Assembly (NCBI RefSeq): GCF_014207985.1 | Contig: NZ_JACHMI010000001.1 | Location: 5,377,001 to 5,441,000 of the forward strand | Source: Nonomuraea rubra | GTDB taxonomy: Bacteria > Actinomycetota > Actinomycetes > Streptosporangiales > Streptosporangiaceae | Length of the DNA stretch: 64,000 nt | Direction: 5' to 3' | Shown here: positions 37,841 to 45,374 of the stretch, in pieces | Position numbering within the stretch: the first letter of the stretch is position 1 | Layout of the letters: each line of letters begins with the position of its first letter | Translations under genes and position numbers: made by a program | The notes under the pieces: model-generated | The model's database searches: none | What the model was told of the DNA's origin: nothing | The model's input: only the letters and a program-made list of their open reading frames with translations

Positions 37841-38659
37841 TTACCTGTGCCAGTTCCGGGTGGCCGAGCGGAGAGCGAGCAGGGCGAAGGGCAGAACGAC
37901 GAACAGATTGATCACCATCATGGTCTCCGCCAGGGCCTGGTGGCTCCAGACCGCTCCGGAAGGGTCGGTGACCGCGATGTCCTCAGCGGCCAGGAAGTAG
38001 GCCACGGCGTTCAGAGCGAGTGCCGCGTACACGACCGGCGCCGGCGCCTGGGGCGTCTCCCGGACCACCGCCTGGCGGCGATGAAGGTAGATGGCGAAAA
38101 CCTGGAAGAACAGGTAGGTGACCAGCCACCAGCCCAGATAGTTGGTGAACGGCACGCCGAAGACGCCACCACCGCGCTCCCACTCCCAGACGTGATTCAC
38201 GGTCGAGGCGACGGAGTCGCTGCCCAGGTCGAACACCGTCATCAGCACCGCGGCCAAGGCCGGCACCCCGAAGAGGTCCATGGTCCGGCGCCTGTCACCG
38301 GCGAGCAGCAGTTCGGCCACGCGCCAGCAGAGATAGCCGAGACCGAAATACACCGGGCCGATGTAGATCGGCACGTGGATGAGTTGCGGGCCACCGGTGT
38401 AGTGATAGTGGCCGAACGGGAACCCGGTCTCGACGCTCAGGTTCTCGAAGAAGTTGCTGATCAGGAGCGTTTCGGCGGCGAAGAAGAGCAGCGTCGCCCA
38501 GCCGTACCGTCGGATGCCGTCGATGAGCGCGATCGGCACCGCCAGCAGCAGCACCGGAAGGATGGCCGCTGCTCCTGTGGCCACGAACGGCAGCACCACT
38601 GCCAGCACCACCGCGGCGGCGGCGAGGATCCACGTGGTGGTGGTCCAGAAGGTTCTCAT
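37841..38659 (-). CDS. Carotenoid biosynthesis protein, CruF/DUF422 family
   Basis: 272 aa membrane protein with seven or eight hydrophobic segments. ETGFPFGHYHYTGGPQ, LIHVPIYIGPVYFGLGYLCW and the late FDLGSDSVASTVNHVWEWER with GVPFTNYLGWW are hallmarks of the DUF422 family, which includes CruF, the C50/C40 carotenoid 1',2'-hydratase. No other carotenoid gene is in the window, so the exact substrate is open. The start ATG (38659) overlaps the stop of the upstream gene (ATGA), so they are coupled and share its promoter. Confidence 0.82.
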   Translation of the reverse strand: MRTFWTTTTWILAAAAVVLAVVLPFVATGAAAILPVLLLAVPIALIDGIRRYGWATLLFFAAETLLISNFFENLSVETGFPFGHYHYTGGPQLIHVPIYIGPVYFGLGYLCWRVAELLLAGDRRRTMDLFGVPALAAVLMTVFDLGSDSVASTVNHVWEWERGGGVFGVPFTNYLGWWLVTYLFFQVFAIYLHRRQAVVRETPQAPAPVVYAALALNAVAYFLAAEDIAVTDPSGAVWSHQALAETMMVINLFVVLPFALLALRSATRNWHR

Positions 38660-39132
38660 ACCGGCTCTTGATCGGAAACGTCGCGGCGGGTCACGGCCTC
38701 CGTGCGGGTTGTCGCAGCGGACTCCGCCCGGTGCACGCGCCAGCCGACGTAGAGGAACACCAGCGCGAGCGCCACCTCCAAGCCGAGCCCGGTGCCCACA
38801 CCGACGGCCTCGAGGAAGGAGAAGTGGTCGAAGTGCCGGATGTGGAAGGTGAAGTGGGTGGCCGCATAGATGAGGTAGCCGATGAGCGCCGACAGGACGA
38901 CCTTGCTGTCGAGCGCCCAGGCGGCGAAGTACAGCATGGCGGTCAGCGCGAGCCCGAGGCCGCCGACGTCGGAGATCAGGTGCTCGTTGTACGGGGGATC
39001 GAGTTTCACCGTGGGGAAGTCGTCGTAGAAGGAGCGGGGGAAGACGTACTGCCAGACCGAGGCGACCGTCTGCAGGGCGGCCAGGGCGAGCAGCCCGCCA
39101 CGTAGCCACTTCTTGGCGGATCCAGGTTGCAT
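38656..39132 (-). CDS. Four-helix membrane protein, partner of the CruF-like gene
   Basis: 158 aa (160 from ATG 39138). Four hydrophobic segments with YDDFPTVKLDPPYNEHLISD in the outer loop after the first and YAATHFTFHIRHFDHFSF in the third-fourth region. I do not know a function. The stop overlaps the start of the DUF422 gene. A promoter-like TGTCACG-N17-CGTC ends only 2 nt before ATG 39138, so transcription would begin near 39132; the ATG there, read as a leaderless start, is preferred. No Shine-Dalgarno sequence is present, which agrees. Confidence 0.72.
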   Translation of the reverse strand: MQPGSAKKWLRGGLLALAALQTVASVWQYVFPRSFYDDFPTVKLDPPYNEHLISDVGGLGLALTAMLYFAAWALDSKVVLSALIGYLIYAATHFTFHIRHFDHFSFLEAVGVGTGLGLEVALALVFLYVGWRVHRAESAATTRTEAVTRRDVSDQEPV

Positions 39133-39140
39133 ATCCATAT

Positions 39141-39168
39141 GACGCCTGGCCTGACGTCTTTCGTGACA
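39141..39168 (-). promoter_or_regulatory. ECF41-type promoter candidate, leftward
   Basis: On the minus strand TGTCACG (39168-39162), a 17-nt spacer and CGTC (39144-39141). The known ECF41 consensus is TGTCACA at -35 and CGTC at -10 with about this spacing. It would drive the membrane protein and CruF-like genes. Confidence 0.6.
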
Positions 39169-39210
39169 CGGCACCCGAGTGGGGTGGTGTGGTTCCGGCT
39201 GTGGGAGAGG

Positions 39211-39238
39211 TGTCACGAAATCTGTCACCCCGGTCGTC
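39211..39238 (+). promoter_or_regulatory. ECF41-type promoter candidate, rightward
   Basis: TGTCACG (39211-39217), 17-nt spacer, CGTC (39235-39238), the same hexamer-spacer layout as the leftward one. TGTCACGAAA occurs on both strands, forming an 11-bp inverted repeat (39159-39169 with 39210-39220). It would start the mRNA about 30 nt before ATG 39274. Confidence 0.6.
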
Positions 39239-39273
39239 CTTCTCACGTACAGCGCCGGGAGACAGGAGTAGTC

Positions 39274-40020
39274 ATGAAGATCGCAGTTGCCGGTGGGACC
39301 GGGATGACAGGGCGGCTGGTGGTGGAGGCACTGCGGGCTCGTGGGCATGCGCCCATGGCGCTGTCGCGCGGGCAGGGCGTCGATCTGCTGGATGGGTCCG
39401 GACTGGATGCGGCACTGGCCGGGGTAGAGGCGGTCATCGACGTCAGCAACGTGACCACGCTCCGGAAGTCGGTGTCGGTGGACTTCTTCGACCGGGCGGG
39501 GCGACACCTCGTCGGGGCGGCTGCGCGAGCCGGGGTACGGCACCTCGTCACGCTGTCGATCGTGGGGGTCGATCGGGTCAAGAACCCGTACTACGCGGGC
39601 AAGCTGCGGCAGGAGGAGATCGTCCGGAGCGGTGCGGTGCCGTGGACCATTCTGCGGGCGACGCAGTTCCATGACTTCGCGGGGCAGGTACTGAGTGGCG
39701 TGCCAGGGCCGATCGCGGTGGTACCGGCGGCACGGATCCAGCCCGTCGCCGTACGAGAAGTGGCCGAAGCCCTCGCCGGTCTCATCCTCGAGGCGCCGCA
39801 GGCGATGGCCCCCGAGCTCGCCGGCCCGCAGGTAGAGTCGCTGGTCGACATGACCCGGCGCCTCATCGCCGCGGGCGGCGCCCGCCGGCGTCCGGTGCTG
39901 CCCCTGTACCTTCCCGGCGGGACGAGTAGTGGCCGCCTGCTTCCGACCGACTCCGGTCCTCGCGGCACGCAGACGTTTGCTGACTGGCTCAGGGAGAAGA
40001 CCTCTGCGACGCCCGCATGA
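39274..40020 (+). CDS. NmrA-like NAD(P)-binding oxidoreductase
   Basis: 248 aa atypical SDR. GGTGMTGRLVVEAL is the dinucleotide-binding turn, then TLSIVGVDRVKNPYYAGKLR with a YxxxK-like Tyr and Lys, and a C-terminal substrate part. Proteins of this kind (oxidoreductase or epimerase) are the usual genomic partners of ECF41 sigma factors, together with carboxymuconolactone decarboxylases, and are their direct targets. The start is fixed by AGGAG (39264-39268), 5 nt before ATG 39274; the frame is open upstream to 39127 but without a start signal. It is divergent from the membrane/CruF pair and has its own ECF41-type promoter. Confidence 0.85.
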   Translation: MKIAVAGGTGMTGRLVVEALRARGHAPMALSRGQGVDLLDGSGLDAALAGVEAVIDVSNVTTLRKSVSVDFFDRAGRHLVGAAARAGVRHLVTLSIVGVDRVKNPYYAGKLRQEEIVRSGAVPWTILRATQFHDFAGQVLSGVPGPIAVVPAARIQPVAVREVAEALAGLILEAPQAMAPELAGPQVESLVDMTRRLIAAGGARRRPVLPLYLPGGTSSGRLLPTDSGPRGTQTFADWLREKTSATPA

Positions 40021-40049
40021 CCAAGTCCACTGCCGCGTAACGACGTGAT

Positions 40050-40076
40050 CCCTGGGGGCCAGTGCTTCTCCCAGGG
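40050..40076. terminator. Weak hairpin after the NmrA-like gene
   Basis: CCCTGGG (40050-40056) and CCCAGGG (40070-40076) make a 7-bp stem with a 13-nt loop, 30 bp after the stop. It may end the NmrA-like transcript. Confidence 0.35.
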
Positions 40077-40235
40077 GGTCGACCAGGGTCTTCCCCGGGT
40101 CCGGGCGGTGTCGTGCGGTGACAGTCTGAAGACCGTCGGGGTGAGGGCCTGCCAGACGGAACCTCCGCACCGCGCCATGAGCCGCTCGCTTCCATGTCCG
40201 GCTCATCACCATCTGATAGTGAAAGGGATCTCCTC

Positions 40236-41198
40236 ATGAGCAAGCATGTATTGGAGCCTGCGGCACAAGAGATCGCCGACGCGACCTCCAAGCCGCCGTT
40301 CCTGTACGAGTTGGGGCCCGACGGCGCCCGCAAGGTGCTGGATGACCTGCAGGCGGCCCCGATCGACAAGCCCGACGTCGACGACAAGTGGATCACCGTG
40401 CCGGCCGAGGTCGGAGAGGTGCGGGTGCGCATCGTCAAGCCGGTGGGCGCCGCGGGGGCGCTGCCCACCGTGCTGTACGTGCACGGCGGCGGCTGGGTGT
40501 TGGGCAATGCCGGCACCCACGACCGGCTCGTTCGCGAACTGGCCGTGGGCGCGGGCGCGGCGGTCGTCTTCGTGGAGTACGACCGCTCGCCCGAGGCCCG
40601 CTACCCGGTGGCCATCGAGCAGGCCTACGCCACCGCCCAGTGGATCACCCGGCACGGCGCCGGCGAGGGCCTGGACGCGACCAGGCTCGCGGTGGCCGGC
40701 GACTCGGTCGGCGGCAACATGACCGCCGCCTTGGCCATCATGGCCAAGCAGCGGGGCGACGTGCGTTTCGTGCACCAGTCGCTGTACTACCCGGTCACCG
40801 ACGCCGGCCAGGACACCGGCAGCTACCGCGAGTTCGCCGACGGCCCCTTCCTGACCGCCAAGGGCATGGCCTGGTTCTGGGACTGCTACACCACCGATCC
40901 CGCCCAGCGCGCCGAGATCACCGCCTCCCCGCTACGGGCCACGCTGGAGGACCTGGCGGGGCTGCCGCCCGCGTTCGTCATCGTCGACGAGAACGACGTG
41001 CTGCGCGACGAGGGCGAGGCCTACGCCCGCAAGCTCACCACAGCCGGCGTGCCGACCACCAGCGTCCGCTACAACGGCATCATCCACGACTTCATGATGC
41101 TCAACCCGGTCCGCTCCACTCAGGCCGCCGGCGCTGCCGTCGCCCAGGCCATCGCGGTGCTGAAGGCCGCCCTGCACACCGGAAAGGTCGGCGCATGA
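40236..41198 (+). CDS. Alpha/beta hydrolase, HSL esterase type
   Basis: 320 aa esterase, first of three hydrolases in a row. HGGGW (83-87), GDSVGG (155-160, nucleophile Ser157), the acid in VDENDVLRDEGE and GIIHDF with the histidine make up the HSL set. It is the paralogue of the 28300 protein and the intact form of the remnant at 19852. GAAAGGGA (40221-40228), 7 nt upstream, supports ATG 40236. The stop TGA shares bases with the ATG of the next gene. A role in releasing acids or alcohols from esters, processed further by the next hydrolases, is my inference. Confidence 0.9.
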   Translation: MSKHVLEPAAQEIADATSKPPFLYELGPDGARKVLDDLQAAPIDKPDVDDKWITVPAEVGEVRVRIVKPVGAAGALPTVLYVHGGGWVLGNAGTHDRLVRELAVGAGAAVVFVEYDRSPEARYPVAIEQAYATAQWITRHGAGEGLDATRLAVAGDSVGGNMTAALAIMAKQRGDVRFVHQSLYYPVTDAGQDTGSYREFADGPFLTAKGMAWFWDCYTTDPAQRAEITASPLRATLEDLAGLPPAFVIVDENDVLRDEGEAYARKLTTAGVPTTSVRYNGIIHDFMMLNPVRSTQAAGAAVAQAIAVLKAALHTGKVGA

Positions 41199-41920
41199 GC
41201 TCCGCCGAACAGCCCACCGTCGTCCTGGTGCACGGCGCCTTCGCCGAGTCGGCGAGCTGGAACCGCGTGATCCTGCACCTGCGTGATCGCGGGCTGGACG
41301 CCCTGGCCGTCGCCAACCCGCTGCGCAGCGTGGAAGACGACGCCACCTACCTGCGCGATGTGATCGCGGGGCTCGGCCGGCCGGTGGTGCTGGCCGGTCA
41401 CTCCTACGGCGGCATGGTGATCAGCGAGGCGGCGGCGCGGAACCCGGCCGTCCGCGCCCTGGTCTACGTCGGCGCCTTCGCCCCCGCACCAGGCGAGAGC
41501 GCGGGCCAGCTGTCCGGCAAATTTCCGGGCAGCACCCTGGGCGAGGCGCTGGTGGCCTACCCGCTGGCCGCTGGTGGTCAGGAGTTCCGCATCGCCGAAG
41601 AAAAGTTTCACCACCAGTTCTGCGCCGACCTGGACGCGGGCGAGGCCGCGTTGATGGCGGCCACGCAACGGCCGGTCACCGAGCGCGCGCTGTACGGAGA
41701 GCTGACGGTGAGCGAGCCGGGCTGGCGGAGCCTTCCGTCCTGGTTCGTCTTCGGCGAGAGCGACCGCAACATCCCGGTCGCGGCGCTGCGGTTCATGGCC
41801 GAACGGGCCGGCTCGCGCGGCACCCGCGAGGTCGCCGGCGCCTCGCACGCGATCGCGGTCTCGCAGCCCGACGCCGTGGCCGCCGCCATCCTCGACGCCG
41901 CCCGTCACGTGCGCGGGTGA
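41195..41920 (+). CDS. Alpha/beta hydrolase, serine type
   Basis: 241 aa. TVVLVHGAFAESASW, GHSYGG (Ser70), GESDRNIP and GASHAIAVSQP give the full triad. It is very close to the 20029 protein and to the ends of the broken 36634 gene, so the three derive from one ancestor. The ATG overlaps the esterase stop (ATGA), coupling the two. In the other two copies a sigma gene follows with overlap; here a different hydrolase follows instead. The substrate is unknown. Confidence 0.88.
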   Translation: MSSAEQPTVVLVHGAFAESASWNRVILHLRDRGLDALAVANPLRSVEDDATYLRDVIAGLGRPVVLAGHSYGGMVISEAAARNPAVRALVYVGAFAPAPGESAGQLSGKFPGSTLGEALVAYPLAAGGQEFRIAEEKFHHQFCADLDAGEAALMAATQRPVTERALYGELTVSEPGWRSLPSWFVFGESDRNIPVAALRFMAERAGSRGTREVAGASHAIAVSQPDAVAAAILDAARHVRG

Positions 41921-41927
41921 GGTGCTC

Positions 41928-42662
41928 ATGCCTGCGATCCTGATTCACGGCGTGCCCGACACCCACCGCGTCTGGGAGGGCGTTCGCCGTCACCTGAGGC
42001 GTACGGACGTGGAAGCCTGGGACCTGCCCGGGTTCGGCGCCCCGCGGCCGGAGGGCTTCACCAGCGCCAAGGAGGAGTACGCCGGCTGGCTGATCGACCG
42101 CCTGGAGCAGGTCGGCGAGCCGGTCGACCTGGTCGGCCACGACTGGGGCTGCATCCTCACCGCCCGGGTCGCGTCCCTGCGGCCCGACCTGGTACGCACC
42201 TGGGCCGGCGGGAACGGCCCGATCAGCGCCCGCTACCAGTGGCATCCCCTGGCGAAGACCTGGCAGGACCCGGTCGAGGGCGACCGGTTCATGGCCGACC
42301 TCGACCTGGACCGGTTCGCCGACGACCTGACCGCTGGCTTCGACGTGCCTCCCGGCCTGGCCCGGGAAACTGCGCGGCACGTGGACGAGGCGATGAAGGA
42401 CAGCATCCTGAGGCTCTACCGCTCCGCGCTTCACATGGGCGCCGAATGGGAGCCCGAGCTGGCGGAGATGGCCGCGCCCGCCCTGGTGTTCTGGGGCGCG
42501 CGGGACCCCGCCTGCCAGGTCGAGTTCGCCGACGAACTCGGCCGCGCCATCCGGGCGGAGCACGTGATCAAGCTCGACTGCAACCACTGGACAGTGCTGC
42601 AGCAGCCCGCGCAGGTCGCAGCCGCCCTTCACGAGCACTGGCAGCGGCACGACGGTGGCTGA
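41928..42662 (+). CDS. Alpha/beta hydrolase with Asp nucleophile (dehalogenase / epoxide-hydrolase type)
   Basis: 244 aa. LIHGVPDTHRVW is the HGxP oxyanion motif. LVGHDWGC places Asp72 at the nucleophile elbow, as in haloalkane dehalogenases and soluble epoxide hydrolases. FWGARDPAC carries the acid and LDCNHWTVLQQP the histidine. It therefore differs in chemistry from its serine-type neighbours. The paired tyrosines or Trp halide pocket that would tell the two families apart cannot be assigned by eye. It starts 8 bp after the previous stop (ATG 41928, or GTG 41922), so it belongs to the same operon. Confidence 0.83.
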   Translation: MPAILIHGVPDTHRVWEGVRRHLRRTDVEAWDLPGFGAPRPEGFTSAKEEYAGWLIDRLEQVGEPVDLVGHDWGCILTARVASLRPDLVRTWAGGNGPISARYQWHPLAKTWQDPVEGDRFMADLDLDRFADDLTAGFDVPPGLARETARHVDEAMKDSILRLYRSALHMGAEWEPELAEMAAPALVFWGARDPACQVEFADELGRAIRAEHVIKLDCNHWTVLQQPAQVAAALHEHWQRHDGG

Positions 42663-42722
42663 CCAAGCTACCCGGCGTCTCACCTTTACCTGCCGACCCC
42701 TAAGGAGAGGCCAGGATGCGCC

Positions 42723-42965
42723 ATGACGACCCCGACTGGCGGTAACGAGTTTCTGCACGAGCTGGAGGTTGAAGTCCGGCAGGAGCTGAGGGTGGTGGAG
42801 GTCAGCCGGACGCAGAACGCTGTCGATCTGCCCGTCACCGAGTGGCTGATCGATCCGACCGACACCGAGCGGGAGGAAGTGGGATTGCGCGGTGTGCTGG
42901 GCGCGATCATGGAGCTGGAAAACGGCTCTCCGCCCCATCCCGGCACCGAAGACGGGCGTGTCTGA
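42723..42965 (+). CDS. Small acidic protein of unknown function
   Basis: 80 aa, acidic, with a central VEVRQELRVVEVSRTQNAVD and EWLIDPTDTEREEVGL. No family is recognised, and no signal peptide or membrane segment is seen. AGGAGAGG lies upstream, though an ATG at 42716 in another frame intervenes. It lies 60 bp after the hydrolase operon on the same strand, so it may be its last gene. Whether it is truly translated is uncertain. Confidence 0.45.
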   Translation: MTTPTGGNEFLHELEVEVRQELRVVEVSRTQNAVDLPVTEWLIDPTDTEREEVGLRGVLGAIMELENGSPPHPGTEDGRV

Positions 42966-43011
42966 CAGGGACATCACCGGCAGCGTTGCCGCACACCTCA
43001 GCAGCGGCACG

Positions 43012-43380
43012 GGCGATCGGTTTCCGATAAGCCAGGCAGCGCAGGTGACCGGCGTGGGATCGACTGCGGTACCGCGCGCGTGAGGGATTGCTCCTCGGCC
43101 CCCACGCCGCACGATCTCGGCGGCCGGCCGCGGTACCGCGAGCTCGACCTTGCGTGGATCGTCGGCCTGGTGATGCTACGCGAGAGCGGGATGTCGATCG
43201 CCGACATCTGCGTGATCACCGATCTGAGCTGGCAAGAGGGACCGAGACCGAACGGCTGGCGTCCCGGTCCCGGCATCGGGGCCGGGTGATCGAGCAGCTG
43301 GAGCCAATGAAGAGTCATCTCGCCGTCATCAACGCCGAGACCGCCGCTTACCGGACGATCGTGGAGAACAGGAGAATCGA
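43012..43380 (+). pseudogene. Decayed MerR-family regulator
   Basis: Three pieces of a MerR protein follow one another in different frames: DRFPISQAAQVTGVGSTAV (start of the helix-turn-helix), then GGRPRYRELDLAWIVGLVML and RESGMSIADICVI, then RVIEQLEPMKSHLAVINAET and AAYRTIVENRR. The recognition helix segment between the first two (the TLRYYE block) is missing, and a shift separates the last two. The end overlaps the aldo/keto reductase start. MerR regulators of this kind commonly control an adjacent AKR, so the reductase has lost its cognate regulator. Confidence 0.7.
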
Positions 43381-44360
43381 TGAGAACGACACCCCTCGGC
43401 GACGGCTTGACCGTGTCTGCAATCGGCTTCGGCGCGATGGGCATGAGCGCCTTCTACGGCAGCAGCGACGAGCGGGAATCGATCGCGACGCTGCGGCACG
43501 CCGTCGACTCCGGCGTCACCTTCATCGACACCGCCGAGGCGTACGGGCCTTTCGAGAACGAGAAGCTGATCGCCCGAGCCCTCGGCGACCGCCGCGACCA
43601 GGTCGTGCTGGCCACCAAGGCCTCGGCGGAAACCGATGACGACGGCACCGTGCACGGCCGTAACGGCACCCCCGCCTACATCCGGCGTGCGGCCGACCGA
43701 TCGCTGCGCCATCTCGGCACCGGCGTGATCGACCTGTACTACCTGCATCGCGTGGATCCGAACGCGCCGATCGAGGAGTCGGTCGGAGCGATGTCCGAGC
43801 TTGTGGCCGCCGGCAAGGTCCGCCACATCGGTCTGTCGGAGGCCTCGGCGCAGACCATCAGGCGGGCGCACGCCGTACATCCCCTGGCCGCCGTGCAGTC
43901 GGAGCTGTCGCTGTTCTCCCAGGACGTGCTGCACAACGGCGAGAAGGCGGTCATGGATGAGCTCGGCATCGGTCTCGTGGCCTTCTCTCCGCTCGGGCGC
44001 GGCGTGCTCACCAGCGGCGTACGCGGTCTTGACGACCTCGCATCCGACGACGCCCGCCGCGGGCTGCCGCGTTTCCAGCCCGACGCCTTCGCCGCGAACC
44101 TCGCCCTGGTCGAGCGGCTGAAGGCCATCGCATCCGACAAGCAGGTCACGATCGCGCAGCTCGCTCTGGCCTGGGTGCTGGCCCAGGGCGCGGTCCCGAT
44201 CCCTGGCACTCGCCGCCGCGCCCGCCTCGACGAGAACATCGCCGCCCTCGACATCGAACTCACCGACCACGACCTCGGCCGCCTGGCAGGCGCGTTCACC
44301 GCCGCCGAGATCGTCGGCCATCGCGACTTCGTCGCGGTCGCCGAGGGAACCGACCGCTAA
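43380..44360 (+). CDS. Aldo/keto reductase
   Basis: 326 aa NADPH-dependent reductase with a TIM-barrel fold. The tetrad is complete: Asp50 and Tyr55 (FIDTAEAYG), Lys80 (LATKAS), His123 (YYLHRVDP). LAWVLAQGAVPIPGTRRRAR near the end binds the 2'-phosphate of NADPH. It belongs to the AKR13-like group that reduces aldehydes and ketones. It overlaps the end of the dead MerR gene, which implies that it once lay in that operon. What drives expression now is unclear. Confidence 0.9.
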   Translation: MRTTPLGDGLTVSAIGFGAMGMSAFYGSSDERESIATLRHAVDSGVTFIDTAEAYGPFENEKLIARALGDRRDQVVLATKASAETDDDGTVHGRNGTPAYIRRAADRSLRHLGTGVIDLYYLHRVDPNAPIEESVGAMSELVAAGKVRHIGLSEASAQTIRRAHAVHPLAAVQSELSLFSQDVLHNGEKAVMDELGIGLVAFSPLGRGVLTSGVRGLDDLASDDARRGLPRFQPDAFAANLALVERLKAIASDKQVTIAQLALAWVLAQGAVPIPGTRRRARLDENIAALDIELTDHDLGRLAGAFTAAEIVGHRDFVAVAEGTDR

Positions 44361-44607
44361 CCACTGTGGCCCAACTCCGCACTGGAGGCCATGTTGGTGA
44401 TCCGGTCTCGGGGGCGACGTGGGGGAGATCCACCGATCTCCAGGAGATCGCGGCGCTCATGCGTGACATCCCACGACGGGTCATGGCTCGTCGCTCAGGA
44501 GGAGCCACGCACGGCGCGGCCCAGGAAGAGTCCGCCATCGAGGCATGTGACCAGGGGCACGGTGCCCCCTGACGGCGTACTGGCGGCCCTCACCTCTGAA
44601 AGGACGT

Positions 44608-45257
44608 ATGACGATGAGCCCTGTGATCGTGGGCGTGGACGACTCCGAGGCGAGCCTGCGGGCCGTGGAGTGGGCGGCGGGCGAGGCCGTGCGCCGACGG
44701 CTACCGTTGGAGATCGTGCACGGCTTCTACTGGCCGCGCTTGGGAGTCCCCCTCGGACCGGCGCTGGGCGCGCCTGTCGGCCAGGGCGGGCTCCGGCACG
44801 CCGCCGAGCGGATCCTGGCCACCGCGCTGGACCGTGCGCAGGCAGTCGCGCCCGGTCTCGACGTGACCACCCGCATGATGGAGCATGCACCCGCGTCCGC
44901 TCTCCTGCAACGTTCCCACCATGCAGAAGTTCTCGTCGTGGGCAGCCGCGGACTCGGCAAGATCGGCGGCCTGCTGCTCGAATCGGTCGGTGCCGAGCTC
45001 GCCGCCCGGACCGCGAACGTTGTGACCTTCGCGCATGTCAGCGTTGGTACGACAGATTCCCCGAGGTCGCGGTCGCCCGAGAGGAACTCACCGGTCGCCC
45101 CGGCAAGGCACTGGTGCGCACCGCGGATCAGGCGTCGCTGCTTGTGGTCGGTTCCCACCACCATTCCGAGGTCAGCGCGTTGATGAAGGGTTCGGTCAGC
45201 CAGACGGCACTGCATCAGGCGGCCTGCCCAGCGGCGATCATCAGCCTCCACCCGTAG
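44608..45257 (+). pseudogene. Tandem universal stress protein with internal deletion and frameshift
   Basis: The first UspA domain is fairly complete: VIVGVDDSEASLRAVEWAAG, then VLVVGSRGLGKIGGLLLESV (the ATP-loop). At about 45020-45045 it fuses to the middle of a second domain in another frame: WYDRFPEVAVAREELTGRPG, KALVRTADQASLLVVGSHHH, SALMKGSVSQTALHQAACPA to the stop at 45257. The first half of domain two is missing. The original frame instead runs out to 45183 with unrelated residues, giving a 191-aa product. Domain one might still fold, but the usual two-domain protein is not made. ATG 44608 or 44614 starts it. Confidence 0.7.
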
Positions 45258-45344
45258 ACCTACTCAACCTGATCTTGACGAGCAGGTGGTGCGGCGACCG
45301 CGCCATGAAGACCACCTGGACGTGTCGTTCCTCCAAGGAAAACC

Positions 45345-45374
45345 ATGAAACACCTCAGAAAGCTGTCATCGTGA
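45345..45374 (+). CDS. Possible 9-residue leader peptide overlapping the next start
   Basis: ATG 45345 after AAGGAAAA encodes MKHLRKLSS; its TGA shares bases with GTG 45371 (GTGA). The strong ribosome site belongs to this mini-frame, while the downstream gene has none, so ribosomes may reach the downstream start by coupling. Confidence 0.35.
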   Translation: MKHLRKLSS

